Part shown: positions 1-7,525 of the stretch, one piece after another
Layout: each line of letters begins with the position of its first letter
Position numbering within the stretch: the stretch's first letter is position 1
IMG/VR virus record: IMGVR_UViG_3300036770_007636
Location: 1-24,162 of that record
Source of the DNA: a virus
DNA: 24,162 nt
Direction: 5' to 3' (one strand)
Made by a program: the position numbers and the translations under genes
The notes under the pieces: model-generated
What the model was told of the DNA's origin: nothing
The model's database searches: none
Seen by the model: only the letters and a program-made list of their open reading frames with translations

Positions 1-177
1 AAGATATTTTGCTCTAATTGCTTTTGCGACAACGACAGCTTCATTGGCATCCAAAGATGCTGTCTTTTCCATGTCGGAAGCGCAGTTCATAAGATCTTCC
101 TTATCAGTTGCATTGATTTCAGCTAATTTCATTGCTGCAAATCTTTCCTGATTGGCTCTATTCGAATTTTTGTTCAT
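1..177 (-). CDS. N-terminal part of an unidentified phage protein, runs off the left edge
   Basis: The first 59 codons are visible, from an ATG at 177 to the window edge with no stop. The protein starts MNKNSNRANQERFAAMKLAE and is hydrophilic and Ala-rich. It contains EKTAS at residues 37-41, the same [KR]-T-A-S motif seen in many head proteins of this window. An AAGGGAAG Shine-Dalgarno sequence lies about 10 nt upstream. The gene has its own leader: it follows the terminator at 294-324 and a TATAAATA box at 237-244. Its place directly after portal and protease is where many tailed phages put scaffold or major capsid genes. That, with the private promoter and terminator, makes a strongly expressed head gene plausible, but the visible sequence does not identify the family. 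Confidence 0.75.
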   Translation of the reverse strand, partial: MNKNSNRANQERFAAMKLAEINATDKEDLMNCASDMEKTASLDANEAVVVAKAIRAKYL

Positions 178-236
178 TTTTATGCTGCTTCCCTTAATAA
201 AAATAAAATCTTTTATCAAAGAATCTATAAATTAGT

Positions 237-244
237 TATTTATA
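237..244 (-). promoter_or_regulatory. Candidate late promoter box (TATAAATA)
   Basis: On the minus strand this reads TATAAATA, identical to the T4 late-promoter -10 box. It sits 60 nt before the ATG at 177 and just downstream of a terminator, so a new transcript starting here would carry only the left-edge gene. The window encodes its own sigma factor. Caution: in DNA this AT-rich a few chance copies of the octamer are expected. Confidence 0.35.
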
Positions 245-293
245 AACTTTTTTTTAACTTCTAGATAAATTGTTTTTACACCTTTTTTAAAGA

Positions 294-324
294 AAATAGT
301 GAGGGATTTTTTCCCTCACTATTT
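294..324 (-). terminator. Intrinsic terminator after the protease gene
   Basis: A perfect 13-bp stem (294-306 with 312-324) closes a 5-nt loop, 7 nt after the stop codon at 332. On the minus strand the 3' arm ends in TATTT and continues TTCTTT, giving a U-rich tail. The tail and the position just behind the protease stop support termination of minus-strand transcripts. Confidence 0.85.
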
Positions 325-331
325 ATAAATA

Positions 332-3300
332 TTAATCTATCCAAGTAATGGACACATCAAGCTTTGATGGATCTTTCTTTGAGGCTTGTACAGTTGTTCT
401 TGAATAATTTCCACACTTATAGCAGAATGTATTATTCTTGACTTTATGTGCTTCTCTATTTCCGCAAGATGGACAAACCATACCCACAGGAAGCATTGAT
501 TCTGCAGTTCTGTCAAACGAAGGCAATGCAGTCTTCAGATAAACATCAGAATCGACTGTAGCTGATAATCTAACCATTGTTCTGATATCAGAAGCAACAG
601 GACCCATTCCAGGGGCAGCAGGAGCAGCAGGTGGCATTTCTGTAGGAGCTGTAGCTGCACCTAAACCTGTATCTGGTCCAAGTCCCATTGGTTCTTCTTC
701 AGGTGAAGACTTACCCTTATCTCCCATTGAAACTAGTTCAATTTGTTGAAGAATTTTGTAAGTAGTACCACAGCTTTGACAGTCAGCATTTGACTCAGAA
801 ATATTAACATCATCAGAGCCACAAACTGGGCAGACTGAACCCCAAGGCTTCTTTTCGCCTGGTTCTGCAATAGCATCCATATCAGCTGACTCATTCATAT
901 CAGCACCACCAGTAAGTGATGAAATTCCTAAATCACCACCAGCAGGGGCACCAGCACCTAAACCTGGATCAACTGGACCAGCCGCAGGTCCAGCAGGAGC
1001 AGGAGCACCCATCCCTGGAGCAACTTGTGCATATTTTGCTAAAATACTGTCTCTTCTATTCTTTCTAGCAATTCTAGCACCTTCGGTCATAATAACAGGC
1101 ATTTCAACGCCTTCTTCAGCATTCATTTCGCCATGTTCTTCATCAGTCTTGAATGTTTTTGAAGAAGATGTTGAAACTGTTGCAGTAACATCTCCATTTT
1201 CAGAAACAATTAGGTCTGTAAATGAGAATGTTCCTGGGTCAACTTGGAATCCATGTCCTTGCAAAACTTCAATTGCCTTTTGCTTAAATGATTCATCAAA
1301 ATTGCTGTCGCTAGGTTGTACACCATCTAAATCTTCAGCTCTACACATAAATCTAATACAGTCAGATTTACTTTGAGTAACAGTCATTCCAGCTGTTCTT
1401 TCAGAAGCAATTACTGCCTTAGCAACTAACTTTTCAGCAACTTCAAATTCTTCACAAAGCCTCTTTGCAGCTTTTGCAATTCTTCTTGTGCTAATTCCAA
1501 AGTTTGTTGAGTAATCTGCTAACCAGCCAACAACGTTATCAGAAATGTTCTTTGTGGATGCAGTCTTGACACCCCAGAATTCTCTTCTTGCTCTTGCTCT
1601 CAATCTTCCATCAGTTGCAGTAGCTGTCTTTGCTCTATCAATAGCAGCCATCAATTGCTTTTCTGGCATAGCATCTACAGAATCAACTACTTCATCAGGA
1701 GTAGTTCCAGTTTCTTTTGAAGACATAGCCATAGCAGAAATTGCTGATTTAAGATCATCTTTAGAAATGAGATCAGCATCAGCATCTACAGCTGACATAA
1801 GAGCAGACTTTAGTTCTTCAGTCTTTGAAGGGGCAGTCTCAACATCTAAACCTTCATCAGGTACGTTTGCTTGACCCATGAGAAGTTCGGCAATTCTTGA
1901 AACGCCTTCCTTGGTCATTTCACCTTCTTCAACTGCAACTGAAAGAGCATCAGCAAGATCTTTTGCAGTAATTTCAGAAGTAACAGCAGCACCTAATTGC
2001 TTAAGAACAGCAGACACAGAATTTTCTGGTGTTGCGTCTCCGCCAAAGAAGTCTGTCTTTTCTGCCTTGTCTGCTTCCATTTCAGTACCTGCAGCAGCAG
2101 TTCCAATCATTTCTGGAAGCATTGGTTCTTGGGCTAAAGTTTGAGCAACTCTAACAATTGTCTTTGGTGTTTCCAATGAAGAGATAACAGCTTTGCCTAA
2201 TGCAGTTATTGTTGCTGTCATAATTTCAGTTGCATTAGCAGAACCTTCCGCACGATGGTTTGATAATTGTTTTTCTAAAACTTCAGTTGGAACTCCGTGA
2301 GTAACTTCATCAACAAGCTGGGTCAAAGATTTACGTACTTCTTCATCTTTAACTCTTCTGCCATAAAGCCCAGCGTCGCCGAGAAGAATTTCTGTTACTG
2401 CATCTTGGCTTGATCCAGTTTGCTTTGGTGCTAATTGTTTTTCACGAACTTCATTGACAACCCCAGTGTTTTTTGACTTAACACCTTCGTGTAAATTATC
2501 ATATGATTCACCACTTCTAACTTCATCAAGTTGCTTTTCTCTGTCATCAAGTCTTTCTTTAACATCAAGCAAAGCTGTCTTGACAAATTGTGAATAATCT
2601 TTAAGCAATTCAGCAGCAACTCTTGTACCTTGTCCATTTTCCATCAAACCAAGTTGGTTTTCATTAAGGATAGGTTCCCAAGCAGTTCTTTTTCCATTTG
2701 TGTAACCTGTGATTGAACCATCAGTAGAAAGAACAACTCTATTACCTGCATTGTCTTCGACTTTAAAATCGATTGTAACTGCAGCAGCAAGTTTTTTTCT
2801 TTGCTCTGATGCAATCTTTGCAAAGTGATCCATTTGATTTCTGCTCCCCGCCACGAAAGGCGTATTTGTTTTTATATTTTTGCTTCTTTCATTAGCAATT
2901 CTAATGACATTATCAATACTTTTTTGAATTTGTGTACTATTATTTAAATTTTCTTTTAAATTTAAAATACTTTGTGTCAAATTCAGAATTTTATTGGAAG
3001 ATGAACCGTTTTGAGCACTAGCAAAAACTTCTCTTTTACCATCTCTTGAAGCCCATACCAAATTATGAACGCTGGAGGCTAATGCAACACCGCCTCCAAC
3101 TTGGCTGCCTTGATCTCCAGAATAAGTAAGATCCATTATTTTTCCAACAGATTCGGTAGGCGCATAATTTGCCAAACCAATATTGGCATTCATTGGAGAA
3201 GCTTGTGGTGCTTGTCCTTGTTGCATATTTTGAGGTTGATTGATTTGTTGAGGTCTTTGTCCAGAACCAACATCAATTCCATCATCGATCATATCTTGCA

Positions 3301-4468
3301 TAGTAGATTGGAGTTCAGCCATTGATTTGGTGACTTTACCTACGTGCCCTAAGTCAACATTGTCTTTTCTTGCAAACATATTCATCACTGCAACTTCCAA
3401 GAAGTTCAATGATAAATTAATCAAGTCTAGTATATTTAATCCAGAGGCAGGGTCTATACCAAGTGCTGTCAAAACGGCTTGAACAGTTGAATTTTGATTT
3501 GCCCCAGCCCCAGCTAATAATGGACCACCTACAAGAGTACCAGCTTGTTGTGCTAATCTTACTGCAGTTTTTGCTGTAGAATTTGCTACTCTTAGACAAT
3601 TTTCGTATTCTGTTCTAGATGAAGATTCTTGAGGAGATCCTTGTAATGCTAAAACTATATTAGCTGAAATTTCATTAGCTTTCTTTTCTAAATTCATTGC
3701 AGCATCAAGAACATCGTCTACATCATAGATTTCTTGGATTTCGCAAGATTCAAAAGCACCATCGCCCACACAGCTCAATTCAATAAACTTTACACCGTAG
3801 TTCTTTTCGTATGCTTTTTTGCCAGATTCAGGGTAAATTTTTCCTTTATATCTCTTGAGGTGATCACAATAATCTCTTTCGGTATATGCTTTATTTCCAC
3901 AGACTGAACAAACACCCCATTCAACACTAGCGCCCATTGAAACATCGTGGATAACACCAGTGCGAATATTTCTTGCAATATCTGGATAAGCCTCTTCATC
4001 TACAAAGAAAGTACAATAAACACAGTCTTCTTCTTCATCCCATTCAGCATATACAACCATTCCTTTTGCTTGTTCAATATCATCATTTTTGTGGTTTGTA
4101 TAAATTGGCACACCTTCAAATGTTTTATAAGATGGGATTTTTTTGCCTTTAATTTCAACTTCTTTAAGTAATTCTTCTTTAGAGAAAAGGTCACCATTAG
4201 CATTAACCACGTCAGCATCAATTGCTCTGGCTCTAACCCATAAAAGTTTTGCACCTTTACGAGCCTGCATTTCTTTAACAATGTCGAAATCTTTGTATTT
4301 TTCTAGGACTTCTTTTGGATCAGCGTAGAGAGATTGAAGACCGATTTTTGCAGCTTCTCTCATATTTGATGAAGCAGTCTTAATAATATAATCTCTAGCT
4401 ATATTTCGGTCATTTTCGTTGAGGAAACTATTTATTGTAATAGCTCCTCCTTTTGCAACCTTGTACAT
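332..4468 (-). CDS. Giant prohead maturation protease fusion (protease + long extension + zinc ribbons)
   Basis: Predicted product is 1378 aa. Residues about 70-250 look like a phage prohead (assemblin/HK97-type) serine protease: RARAIDAD at 80-86, the candidate catalytic His126 in YTNHKN and the candidate Ser177 in DVSMGAS. A metal knuckle (C187, C190, C201, H203) follows directly. The remaining 1100 residues are not a usual part of this family, whose members are about 200-400 aa. They hold a Gln/Pro-rich stretch (403-425), a helical acidic middle with four EKQL motifs (644-647, 676-679, 732-735, 936-939), a globular-looking segment at about 960-1110, Pro/Ala/Gly linkers (1151-1180, 1271-1292) and two C-terminal zinc ribbons (C1213/C1216/C1230/C1233 and C1332/C1335/C1349/C1352). 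The extension could include the internal scaffold, as in lambda C/Nu3; that is inference. The start at 4468 has an AAGGA Shine-Dalgarno sequence 8 nt upstream. Confidence 0.8.
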   Translation of the reverse strand: MYKVAKGGAITINSFLNENDRNIARDYIIKTASSNMREAAKIGLQSLYADPKEVLEKYKDFDIVKEMQARKGAKLLWVRARAIDADVVNANGDLFSKEELLKEVEIKGKKIPSYKTFEGVPIYTNHKNDDIEQAKGMVVYAEWDEEEDCVYCTFFVDEEAYPDIARNIRTGVIHDVSMGASVEWGVCSVCGNKAYTERDYCDHLKRYKGKIYPESGKKAYEKNYGVKFIELSCVGDGAFESCEIQEIYDVDDVLDAAMNLEKKANEISANIVLALQGSPQESSSRTEYENCLRVANSTAKTAVRLAQQAGTLVGGPLLAGAGANQNSTVQAVLTALGIDPASGLNILDLINLSLNFLEVAVMNMFARKDNVDLGHVGKVTKSMAELQSTMQDMIDDGIDVGSGQRPQQINQPQNMQQGQAPQASPMNANIGLANYAPTESVGKIMDLTYSGDQGSQVGGGVALASSVHNLVWASRDGKREVFASAQNGSSSNKILNLTQSILNLKENLNNSTQIQKSIDNVIRIANERSKNIKTNTPFVAGSRNQMDHFAKIASEQRKKLAAAVTIDFKVEDNAGNRVVLSTDGSITGYTNGKRTAWEPILNENQLGLMENGQGTRVAAELLKDYSQFVKTALLDVKERLDDREKQLDEVRSGESYDNLHEGVKSKNTGVVNEVREKQLAPKQTGSSQDAVTEILLGDAGLYGRRVKDEEVRKSLTQLVDEVTHGVPTEVLEKQLSNHRAEGSANATEIMTATITALGKAVISSLETPKTIVRVAQTLAQEPMLPEMIGTAAAGTEMEADKAEKTDFFGGDATPENSVSAVLKQLGAAVTSEITAKDLADALSVAVEEGEMTKEGVSRIAELLMGQANVPDEGLDVETAPSKTEELKSALMSAVDADADLISKDDLKSAISAMAMSSKETGTTPDEVVDSVDAMPEKQLMAAIDRAKTATATDGRLRARARREFWGVKTASTKNISDNVVGWLADYSTNFGISTRRIAKAAKRLCEEFEVAEKLVAKAVIASERTAGMTVTQSKSDCIRFMCRAEDLDGVQPSDSNFDESFKQKAIEVLQGHGFQVDPGTFSFTDLIVSENGDVTATVSTSSSKTFKTDEEHGEMNAEEGVEMPVIMTEGARIARKNRRDSILAKYAQVAPGMGAPAPAGPAAGPVDPGLGAGAPAGGDLGISSLTGGADMNESADMDAIAEPGEKKPWGSVCPVCGSDDVNISESNADCQSCGTTYKILQQIELVSMGDKGKSSPEEEPMGLGPDTGLGAATAPTEMPPAAPAAPGMGPVASDIRTMVRLSATVDSDVYLKTALPSFDRTAESMLPVGMVCPSCGNREAHKVKNNTFCYKCGNYSRTTVQASKKDPSKLDVSITWID

Positions 4469-4511
4469 ATTTTCAATCCTTAAAAAATAAAGTTATCAAT
4501 AGGATTTGTTC

Positions 4512-4519
4512 TATTTTTA
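4512..4519 (-). promoter_or_regulatory. Weak candidate late promoter box upstream of the protease
   Basis: The minus strand reads TAAAAATA, one mismatch from the T4-like late box. It lies between the portal terminator and the protease start 44 nt downstream. The only support is the position behind a terminator and the resemblance to the box at 237-244. Confidence 0.25.
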
Positions 4520-4541
4520 ACATATTAAAACCTGTAAAATT

Positions 4542-4567
4542 TAAACCCGTCGAAATCGACGGGTTTA
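4542..4567 (-). terminator. Intrinsic terminator after the portal gene
   Basis: An 11-bp stem (4542-4552 with 4557-4567) including the GC-rich core CCCGTCG has a 4-nt loop. On the minus strand the 3' arm ends GGGTTTA and continues AATTTTA. It lies 27 nt after the portal stop. The stem would also form in plus-strand RNA, but no minus-directed gene on that side needs it. Confidence 0.8.
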
Positions 4568-4593
4568 TTGTACAGTGACAAACTATTATTCAA

Positions 4594-6966
4594 TTATAGA
4601 TATTCCGAATTTCCATCACCCATACCTGTTCGCTTTTTGATAGCTTTTATCAAAACATTTAAACAATCTTGAGGGTGATCATTAATTTCTTTGTCAGTAA
4701 ATCTGATAATAATCCATCCATTTGCAGCTAATTCTGAATCTCTTCGCTTATCTTTTGCTATTTTGTCAGGGTTGTTATGCCAAATTTCACCATCAGCTTC
4801 AATTCCTATCTTAAGGTTAGGAATAGCAGCATCTAATTGATAATCCATCGTTGGTCCAGCTGAATATTGTGCATAAAGTGGAAATGGCATATTTAACGAC
4901 ATAGTCAAACCATAAAGTTTTTTCTCTAAACTAGTAAACATTTTTGGCTGTTGAGTGACATCTATTTTCTTTTTGGCATATCTCTTGATAGATTCATTCT
5001 CATTATTTGCATAATGATAAAATTCTTCTAATGCATAATTGTTTAGTGGATGAGAATTATCTCCACCACAAAGAGGCATTTGTAATGAACCAAACAAACC
5101 ATCGTATTCACTAGGTAGTGGACCAAGCGAGCCTCTTCCTGTAACTGGAGTCAATGACATTAAGAATCCTTCATGAGCTGCAGACTTTATTCTTTTACTT
5201 GCGGTTCTAACACTAGAATTCTTAGCATTGATTCTTTCATCGTAAATTTCATTTATGACAGAGCTTGCTAATTTATAGTTTTTTGTCATAACTGAAGCAG
5301 TAGGGGCTGCTGCGCCAGGGGCTGGAGCTGGAGGAATTGCTCCACCGGCAGGAGGTGTGGCAGCACCACCGACTGCTAAATCTGCTGGAGGAGGAGCACC
5401 CATACCACCAGTTGCATCAGGAGATCCAGCTCCAAAACCTTGTCCTGTAACTCCTCCGCTTTGAAAACTTAAAGAAATGTTAGGGGTGCCAAAAGATTGA
5501 TCGTTAACAAAGTTTGCACCTTGTTCGAATCTTAATCTTTCAATTTCTTGATCAGAATCTAAGCCAAAGGCTTCGATAAGAGAAACATTAGAAATAACAC
5601 CGTTTTGATTTGCAGTAACAAGCATTTGCAACTTACCAGTATCATCACGCAATTGAAGATCATCGAATTTAATTTTAGGATAAACTAATTCGTCCTGTCC
5701 TCTTTCACCTTCAATTACAAAGCCATTCCATTTAGCTACTGGCATAAAAACATTTTGTTCAATCCAGTGTGCAACTTCTCTTCTAAATGTTTCCAATCTT
5801 TGAGCCATAGCAAGAAGACCAACTTGAGCGTTTCCGTAAGTTGGACCTTCGCCATTTAAAAGAGCTTTATTTAACATTACACCATCTAAAATTTCTTGTT
5901 CAATTAATTCGAACTCACCAGTAAGAGGGTGTATTTTACCTGTTGCTCCATACCATTCGAGATCAAAGTTGTGGTGAGTAACAAGAGTCAAGTTAGGGTC
6001 ATTTGCAATAGATGCTAATTCATCCTGGACATTATCAATATCTTCTTGAGATGCCGGTCTTGTATCACTACCAATTTTTACAACCTTGATTGGCAAGATG
6101 AGACGTTCGGCAATCATATATTGAGCTTGGCGTAATTTATCTTTATAGGTCAAAATTGGGAACAATGGTCTGATCATAGAAATTCCATAATCTTCCCATG
6201 GGTTTGATCCATATTTAAAATGATGAATAGAAATTGGATTAAGCTTTATAGGATTACCTTGCATAATCATTTTTTTAATATCATCAGGTATTTTGTCGTA
6301 GATTTCTTTTGGATGTCTTTCGTTGACAATTCTGATTTCTTCTGCAGATGGTCTATAAGCATAACTACCAGGCTGATCAATCATTCCTGGACTCTTAATC
6401 ACAGAATCTGGATTTAAAATTGAAATGGATTTCCATGTGGCGCCATCATGCTCACATTCTTGATTTTTGTCGTTATCCCAGTTTGAACCGTGACAATGAG
6501 GACAATCAAGTGAAAGTAATACAAAAGAGTCGCCCAATAAATGATAAGTTTTGGAAATCTCTGGAAGCCACTTTTGAAAATTAAGTGATTCTACTAACTT
6601 TTCAAAATAATCTTTGACATAAGATGAAGAACATTCTAATTTCCAACCAGAGAAAGGATAATTAGTATAGAAATTGATGGCTGCAGCAATTTTCGGCTCG
6701 TTATTTCTCCACCAGTTTGCCCAAAGATAAACTTCACGACGAGCATTTGGGATCTGAAAAGATGATGGAGTTAAGAAAGGCGAATAGAAATTTGGTGATG
6801 TAGTTACCGTGTTTATGCTTGCAGTTCTTGTAACACTGGGTCCTAAGCCAAGACCAATTCTGCTACTAGCATAATTTTTGTCTACAGTTGATGTTGGGGT
6901 TGTTGCTCCTGATACTTGTGTTGCTGCTGTTCTGATAGCAGAAGCCAATGATGTTCTATTTGCCAT
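4594..6966 (-). CDS. Portal protein with C-terminal DUF559/Vsr-like nuclease domain
   Basis: Predicted product is 790 aa. Residues about 60-500 resemble a phage portal: an early NNEPKIAAAINFYTNYPFSG segment, the LLGDSFV strand, a long helical stem region around 355-410, and the GVISNVSLIEAFGLD segment. A Cys/His knuckle (C155, C158, C171, H173) is inserted. A Gly/Pro/Ala linker spans about 503-557. Residues about 675-780 match the DUF559/very-short-patch-repair nuclease fold (PD-(D/E)XK): SLEKKLYGL, D712 in QLDAAIP, E723 and D725 in GIEADG, H730, KDKRRD at 738-743, and GWIIIRF at 750-756. Usual portals are 400-600 aa and lack this domain. The portal ring normally closes the capsid vertex and conducts DNA; a nuclease tethered there could act during packaging or ejection (inference). 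No Shine-Dalgarno sequence is visible; a TATAAT ends 7 nt before the ATG. Confidence 0.85.
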   Translation of the reverse strand: MANRTSLASAIRTAATQVSGATTPTSTVDKNYASSRIGLGLGPSVTRTASINTVTTSPNFYSPFLTPSSFQIPNARREVYLWANWWRNNEPKIAAAINFYTNYPFSGWKLECSSSYVKDYFEKLVESLNFQKWLPEISKTYHLLGDSFVLLSLDCPHCHGSNWDNDKNQECEHDGATWKSISILNPDSVIKSPGMIDQPGSYAYRPSAEEIRIVNERHPKEIYDKIPDDIKKMIMQGNPIKLNPISIHHFKYGSNPWEDYGISMIRPLFPILTYKDKLRQAQYMIAERLILPIKVVKIGSDTRPASQEDIDNVQDELASIANDPNLTLVTHHNFDLEWYGATGKIHPLTGEFELIEQEILDGVMLNKALLNGEGPTYGNAQVGLLAMAQRLETFRREVAHWIEQNVFMPVAKWNGFVIEGERGQDELVYPKIKFDDLQLRDDTGKLQMLVTANQNGVISNVSLIEAFGLDSDQEIERLRFEQGANFVNDQSFGTPNISLSFQSGGVTGQGFGAGSPDATGGMGAPPPADLAVGGAATPPAGGAIPPAPAPGAAAPTASVMTKNYKLASSVINEIYDERINAKNSSVRTASKRIKSAAHEGFLMSLTPVTGRGSLGPLPSEYDGLFGSLQMPLCGGDNSHPLNNYALEEFYHYANNENESIKRYAKKKIDVTQQPKMFTSLEKKLYGLTMSLNMPFPLYAQYSAGPTMDYQLDAAIPNLKIGIEADGEIWHNNPDKIAKDKRRDSELAANGWIIIRFTDKEINDHPQDCLNVLIKAIKKRTGMGDGNSEYL

Positions 6967-6973
6967 AACATAT

Positions 6974-6979
6974 ATTATA
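6974..6979 (-). promoter_or_regulatory. TATAAT 7 nt upstream of the portal ATG (possible leaderless promoter)
   Basis: The minus strand carries a perfect TATAAT with a partial -35 (TTGGTA) 16 nt further upstream. Transcription would begin at or next to the start codon. The portal gene lacks a Shine-Dalgarno sequence, which fits leaderless translation, but the previous gene ends only 25 nt upstream, so read-through expression is also possible. Confidence 0.3.
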
Positions 6980-6991
6980 CCGTTCTAAAAA

Positions 6992-7525
6992 TTAATACCA
7001 AGTTTGATTAGAAGGTTTATTCCCAAAAAGAATTGGATCTTGTTTGCCCTTAATTGCTTGATAATAACCCTCGCCATTGTTGAAATGCTGAAAACTGTTA
7101 CCTTTTTCTATGGAAGACATACTTTGAGGATCTCTGTTATTATTTTGCTGTCTAGATCCTTCTAATTGATTTTCCATAGAAGTTTCTTCAGGGCTATCAT
7201 GATACGGAGAATGTCTACGTGCTTCAATAGATGCAGATTGAGGAGAAACAATAAATTGACCATTGTTGTCCATATTCATTCTATGTGGGCGATTGACTAA
7301 AAGATCCCAAACTTCTTTTTGTTGTTCTTGATTCATATTATAATATTCATCAAGTGTTTTGCCCATTTTTTCCAATATGCCAGCAAGCTCATCATAAAGT
7401 CCTACTGGCTTATCATCTACATCTTTGATTTTGTCAATTTCAAAAGTATTTTCAGAATCAATATTATCTGTTCCTGTAAAATTTACACCACCGCCAACTT
7501 GGGCTAAAACTTGCTTATACCACAT
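6992..7525 (-). CDS. Unknown head-module protein, 177 aa
   Basis: I do not recognise a family. The protein starts MWYKQVLAQ, is hydrophilic and Asn/Gln-rich in its second half, and looks partly disordered. A helical segment covers about 43-78 (GLYDELAGILEKMGKTLDEY). It contains MENQLEGSR at 117-125, similar to the R-E-K-Q-L repeats of the neighbouring protein and of the protease. The ATG overlaps the end of the upstream gene by 11 nt, so the two are likely translationally coupled. Its place just before the portal suggests a virion or assembly role, which is inference only. Confidence 0.8.
   Translation of the reverse strand: MWYKQVLAQVGGGVNFTGTDNIDSENTFEIDKIKDVDDKPVGLYDELAGILEKMGKTLDEYYNMNQEQQKEVWDLLVNRPHRMNMDNNGQFIVSPQSASIEARRHSPYHDSPEETSMENQLEGSRQQNNNRDPQSMSSIEKGNSFQHFNNGEGYYQAIKGKQDPILFGNKPSNQTWY

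Noticed and set aside
320-327. TATAAATA on the minus strand just after the protease stop
   Set aside because: It overlaps the base of the terminator stem, so a transcript from it would start inside the terminator; most likely chance.
1751-1786. EF-hand-like calcium loop in the protease fusion (DADADLISKDDL, residues 895-906)
   Set aside because: The Gly at loop position 6, the hydrophobic residue at position 8 and the acidic residue at position 12 do not fit, so calcium binding is not supported.
1149-4328. Several 60-116 codon plus-strand frames opposite the protease gene
   Set aside because: They are antisense shadows with unnatural composition (Ser/Ala/Phe-rich) and no ribosome sites.
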